From Chryseobacterium sp. MFBS3-17 (GTDB lineage Bacteria > Bacteroidota > Bacteroidia > Flavobacteriales > Weeksellaceae): a DNA stretch of 64,000 bases. Position 1 is the stretch's first letter. The number at the start of each line of letters is the position of its first letter. A program made the translations under genes and the position numbers. The DNA is taken from contig NZ_JAJEWK010000012.1 in assembly GCF_020687745.1 (NCBI RefSeq), forward strand, positions 310,001-374,000, written 5' to 3'. Of the stretch, positions 60,994 to 64,000 are shown one piece after another. The notes under the pieces were generated by a model. The model did no database searches and had not been told where the DNA came from. It was given only the letters and a program-made list of their open reading frames with translations.

Positions 60994-61018
60994 AAGAGAA
61001 GCCGACAGTGCTTCTCTT
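60994..61018. other. hairpin AAGAGAAGC / GCTTCTCTT
   Basis: Perfect 9-bp stem with a 7-base loop; A-run before and T-rich stretch after, so it could terminate a transcript on either strand. No partner gene is obvious. Confidence 0.5.
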
Positions 61019-61154
61019 AAGTTTTTATATTAAGTAATATTATGCTTATTTTGGGTAATATGGGGTGCAGCGCGTTCACTTTCGGTTGCTTTTACAGGGT
61101 AAATGTACACATTTTTTTGAAAGGCAAGATGAATTTAATGTTAAAATTCACAGG

Positions 61155-61179
61155 TTATCCACTTTTTATTGTGGATAAG
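61155..61179. other. inverted DnaA-box-like pair
   Basis: TTATCCACT at 61155-61163 (+) and TTATCCACA read on the minus strand at 61170-61178. The second matches the DnaA consensus exactly. Only two boxes were found, so origin function is doubtful. Confidence 0.4.
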
Positions 61180-61283
61180 TTTATTTAGAATGATTCTAAA
61201 AGGGTTATAAAATTCGCATTCATGAGAAAAAAATTTGCATAGTTTTAGTTTTATGGAGTTAAACACTTAAAAATCTTGTCATT

Positions 61284-61989
61284 ATGAAAAAAATTATATT
61301 CTTTATACTGAGTTTCTTTTCGATGCTGTGCGTGCATGCCCAAAACGACTTCCCTTATTTCCGGGAATGGGGCACCTATATAGGCGGTGCAGGAACGAAA
61401 ATTGCTAATGAGTATAAGGGGAATGTGTTTCCTGTTGATTCTCAGGGCAATATGTTTGTGGGTGGAGTCGTTGATAAGGTAGCGGGGTACACTACTTCTT
61501 ATTATGACCAGTTTGTCCTGAACGGATCCTTTACCCATACAGAATCTTATTTGGATGGCTAAGCTGCTGTCAAACGGCGCATTGATTCTGTGGGGTTCCA
61601 CCGGTGCATCTACCAAGATTGTTACCCACGGCGCGGCTTTCCCCGCCATGATTGATCCATCTCCCGGAAAAACCTTTGGCTTCATGGCCAAGTTCACCCT
61701 GAAGGAGGAACTGTCTGTAGCGGAGACGGGCGCGGGTCAGGATCTGGTATTGTATGATAACCCAAACAACGGGAACTTCTATTTGAGCGGAAGTGTACTG
61801 CAAAAGGAAGCTGCCACGGTACAGGTTTACGATTTTGCCGGCAGATTGATTGTACAAAAACCTTTGGCAAAACGCAAAACCCAGCATATCGACCTAGCCG
61901 GAACACTTTCTGCGGGCACATATATGGTAAAAGTATCTGCCAACCAGGGAACCGTATTGAAAACCTTTAAAATGGTGGTGAATAAATAA
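61284..61989 (+). pseudogene. broken T9SS-exported SBBP-type protein gene
   Basis: Two overlapping frames make up one damaged gene. Frame 1 (61284-61562) has a signal peptide (MKKIIFFILSFFSMLCVHAQ) and one SBBP-like block (FREWGTYIGGAGTKIANEYK), then stops at SYLDG. Frame 2 (61555-61989) has a WGSTGASTKIVTHGAAFPAM block, then LVLYDNPNNGNFYL, VYDFAGRLI and LSAGTYMVKV, a T9SS type A domain. Family members have many such repeats; an internal deletion with frameshift fits best. Either half might still be translated. Confidence 0.75.
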
Positions 61990-62008
61990 ACGGTGATGTC
62001 ATATTATC

Positions 62009-62041
62009 AAAAAAGGAATTCCGGTTCGGAATTCCTTTTTT
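62009..62041. terminator. bidirectional terminator
   Basis: AAAAAAGGAATTCCG-GTT-CGGAATTCCTTTTTT: 15-bp perfect stem between the broken T9SS gene and uvrA. Confidence 0.9.
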
Positions 62042-62046
62042 CATAT

Positions 62047-64000
62047 TTAAAGTTTGGCAGCAATATATTTTGCCGTATGAGATACTGTGTTATGAACCAG
62101 CTCTTCGGGAGTTCCCGAAAAAACCACTTCACCACCGTATTTTCCGGCTTCCGGGCCAATGTCAATAATATAATCTGCGGTTTTAATGATGTCCGGCTGG
62201 TGCTCAATCACAATCACCGAATGCCCCAGTTCTATAAGTGCCTGCAGGGATTGCAGCAATTTGTTGATGTCATGAAAATGCAGACCGGTAGAAGGTTCAT
62301 CAAAAACAAAAAGCGTTTTGTCCGTAGTGCTGCCTTTTACCAGAAATGAAGCCAGTTTTATGCGTTGCGCTTCGCCCCCGGAAAGGGTAGAGGAACTCTG
62401 ACCCAATTGCAAATAACCCAGACCCACGTCCTGCAAGGGTTGCAGTTTGGTCACAATTTTCTTCTCATCATTGTCCCGGAAGAAGTCCAGCGCTTCATCC
62501 ACGGTCATGTGCAGGATGTCTGAAATATTTTTGTCATCATATTTTACCTCCAGGATTTCATTTTTAAAACGAGTTCCCCTGCAGGCTTCGCATTCCAGTT
62601 CTATGTCTGCCATAAACTGCATGGACACATTGATTACTCCTTCACCTTTGCACGCTTCGCAGCGGCCACCGTCCACGTTAAAGGAAAAGTGTTTGGTTTT
62701 ATAGCCCATCATTTTAGACAGTTTCTGCCGAGCAAAAAGATCCCGGATGTCATCATACGCTTTCAGATAGGTTACCGGATTGGAGCGTGAGGATTTCCCG
62801 ATGGGATTCTGATCAATCAGTTCTATGTTCTTAATGAGCTTCTTAGGGAATTCCACGGCATCATAATCGCCTTTCTTGCCGCCCATACCCAGCTGAATCT
62901 GGATTTCTGTACTCAGGACTTCCTTCATCAGGGTAGATTTACCGGAGCCCGATACACCGGAAATGACGACCAGACTTTCCAGCGGAATGTCCACGTCTAT
63001 GTTCTTCAAATTATTCTGACGTGCGCCTTTTACCCGGATCCATTCTTTCGGTTTGCGCCGGGTTTGAGGTACTTTTATTTCCAGTGTGCCGGTAAGATAC
63101 TGAGCCGTAAGCGAGTCTGATTCTTTCAGTTCATCAAAATTTCCGGCAAAGACCAGTTCGCCTCCCAGATACCCGGCTTCCGGACCAATGTCTATAATGT
63201 AGTCTGCTGCCCGCATCACATCTTCGTCATGCTCTACCACAATGACCGTATTGCCCAGATCTCGCAGGCTTTTCAGCACTTCTATCAGGTTTTCGGTATC
63301 GCGGGAATGCAACCCGATGGAAGGTTCATCCAGGATATAAATGGAGCCTACCAGCGAGCTTCCCAGGCTGGTAGCGAGGTTGATTCTCTGGCTTTCTCCG
63401 CCGGAAAGCGTGTTGGAGGTCCGGTTCAGGGTGAGGTAACCCAAGCCTACTTTTTCCAGAAACTGCAATCGGGTCGTGATTTCGTAGAGCAGTCTTTTGG
63501 CTACTTCGGCGTCATGAGCACTTAATTTCAGTTGCTGTACTACCGGCAGCAGTTCGTCCAGCGGCAATTCTATCAGTGATTGTATGTTGTAGCCGTCTAT
63601 TTTTACCCATTCGGTTTCGGGGCGCAGTCTCAGTCCCTCGCAGGTAGGGCACAGGGTTTTGCCACGGTAGCGGGAGAGCATCACGCGGTACTGGATTTTG
63701 TAGAGATTGCCTTCCAGCATTTTAAAGAAATTACGCAGGGAAGGGAAACCGGAGGTGCCGTCGCCTTTCCACAGATAATCTTTCTGCTCTTTACTCAGTT
63801 GATGATACGGTTTGTGCACCGGGAAGTCTTTGGCTTTTTTGATAAAGTCTTTGCGCCATTCACTCATGCTTTCACCTTTCCAGGCGGCCACGGCTTCTTC
63901 GTAAACCGAAAGATTTTTATTGGGAATCACCAGATCCTGATCTATCCCGATCACTTTGCCATACCCTTCACATTCCGGGCAGGCTCCGTACGGATTATTG
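62047..64000 (-). CDS. uvrA: excinuclease ABC subunit A, partial (N-terminus outside window)
   Basis: UvrA finds bulky DNA lesions and loads UvrB in nucleotide excision repair. About 650 C-terminal residues are present. At the window edge a zinc knuckle CPECEGYG is seen; further on the second CPTCEGLRL, signature LSGGESQRINLATSL, second ATPase Walker A SGVSGSGKST, zinc module CEACKGEGVINV, and LSGGEAQRIKLASFL with Walker B FVFDEPSTGLHF. All expected C-terminal elements are intact. The start codon lies beyond the window edge. Confidence 0.96.
   Translation of the reverse strand, partial: NNPYGACPECEGYGKVIGIDQDLVIPNKNLSVYEEAVAAWKGESMSEWRKDFIKKAKDFPVHKPYHQLSKEQKDYLWKGDGTSGFPSLRNFFKMLEGNLYKIQYRVMLSRYRGKTLCPTCEGLRLRPETEWVKIDGYNIQSLIELPLDELLPVVQQLKLSAHDAEVAKRLLYEITTRLQFLEKVGLGYLTLNRTSNTLSGGESQRINLATSLGSSLVGSIYILDEPSIGLHSRDTENLIEVLKSLRDLGNTVIVVEHDEDVMRAADYIIDIGPEAGYLGGELVFAGNFDELKESDSLTAQYLTGTLEIKVPQTRRKPKEWIRVKGARQNNLKNIDVDIPLESLVVISGVSGSGKSTLMKEVLSTEIQIQLGMGGKKGDYDAVEFPKKLIKNIELIDQNPIGKSSRSNPVTYLKAYDDIRDLFARQKLSKMMGYKTKHFSFNVDGGRCEACKGEGVINVSMQFMADIELECEACRGTRFKNEILEVKYDDKNISDILHMTVDEALDFFRDNDEKKIVTKLQPLQDVGLGYLQLGQSSSTLSGGEAQRIKLASFLVKGSTTDKTLFVFDEPSTGLHFHDINKLLQSLQALIELGHSVIVIEHQPDIIKTADYIIDIGPEAGKYGGEVVFSGTPEELVHNTVSHTAKYIAAKL

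Larger units (their letters stand above)
60863..61283. other. 421-bp hairpin-rich intergenic region
   Basis: Next to the VF530 ATG lie, on the minus strand, GGTAT/ATACC (about 60880-60896), CTTTCTGCA/TGCAGAAAG (60896-60926) and a 7-bp-core GC hairpin (60926-60950). Farther off is AAGAGAAGC/GCTTCTCTT (60994-61018). At 61155-61179 an inverted pair TTATCCAC / GTGGATAA resembles DnaA boxes. No ORF. No known RNA class recognised. Confidence 0.6.

Noticed and set aside
60880-61100. tmRNA, RNase P or SRP RNA gene
   Set aside because: Hairpins are present but none of the conserved motifs of these RNAs could be found.
61085-61283. Chromosomal replication origin
   Set aside because: Only two DnaA-like boxes, no dnaA/dnaN or other origin-linked gene nearby; kept as an observation only.
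1-64000. CRISPR array or restriction-modification system
   Set aside because: No regularly spaced direct repeats of 24-40 bases and no cas, methylase or endonuclease-subunit genes of that type were seen.

Overview
The window looks like chromosomal DNA of a flavobacterium, most likely family Weeksellaceae (Chryseobacterium/Kaistella-like). Four complete genes and one broken gene end in type IX secretion (T9SS) C-terminal sorting domains. Promoters follow the Bacteroidetes pattern: a -7 box TAnnTTTG, sometimes with TTG about 19 bases upstream. Families typical of the phylum (DUF4920, DUF4153, DUF4230, DUF6157, single-TM NarL-type kinases) are common. No organism name can be proved from the sequence alone.

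Layout. 1-5 kb: partial hmgA, an XRE regulator with a multi-site operator, a decayed small zinc-ribbon gene, terC, an M14 peptidase and a DUF4920 protein. 5-10 kb: APC permease, NlpC/P60 lipoprotein, dapD and a glycosyltransferase. 10-13 kb: two T9SS-exported metallopeptidases. 13-18.4 kb: the translation block rplT, rpmI, infC and thrS, split by a tandem pair of outer-membrane barrel genes and a structured repeat; infC appears to start with AUA. 18.5-27 kb: a tight operon (MazG-like, thioredoxin-like, DUF4230, small Lys-rich protein), acyl-CoA dehydrogenase, a T9SS endonuclease, a MATE pump, an NtrC-like regulator without a DNA-binding domain, and yggS. 27-30 kb: a membrane protein, histidine kinase and response regulator operon followed by a possible small RNA. 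30-34.5 kb: a copper operon (thioesterase, HMA-like/AraC regulator, CopA with four extra metal-binding modules, sirtuin without zinc cysteines).

34.5-43 kb: DUF6157, T9SS beta-helix protein, aldo/keto reductase, DUF4153-BlaI-PAP2 operon, and pyruvate dehydrogenase E1alpha and E2. 43.2-43.8 kb: a REP-associated Y1 transposase gene bracketed by REP-like palindromes. 44-47.4 kb: a PAS/LuxR regulator, a second small-RNA-like unit and five genes of unknown function. 47.4-52 kb: a LolD-type ATPase, radC, AT-rich envelope genes and a methyltransferase. 52-56 kb: soluble pyrophosphatase next to a membrane pyrophosphatase fused to a periplasmic OmpA-like domain. 56-64 kb: duplicated aminotransferases, M28 lipoprotein, tRNA-Arg(CCT), SlyD-like FKBP, a VF530 protein with a hairpin-rich upstream region, a broken T9SS gene and partial uvrA.

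The items that most deserve a second look are the pyrophosphatase-OmpA fusion, the HMA-like/AraC regulator in the copper operon, the REP/transposase unit with a related hairpin 28 kb away, and the two similar short transcription units next to LuxR-type regulators.
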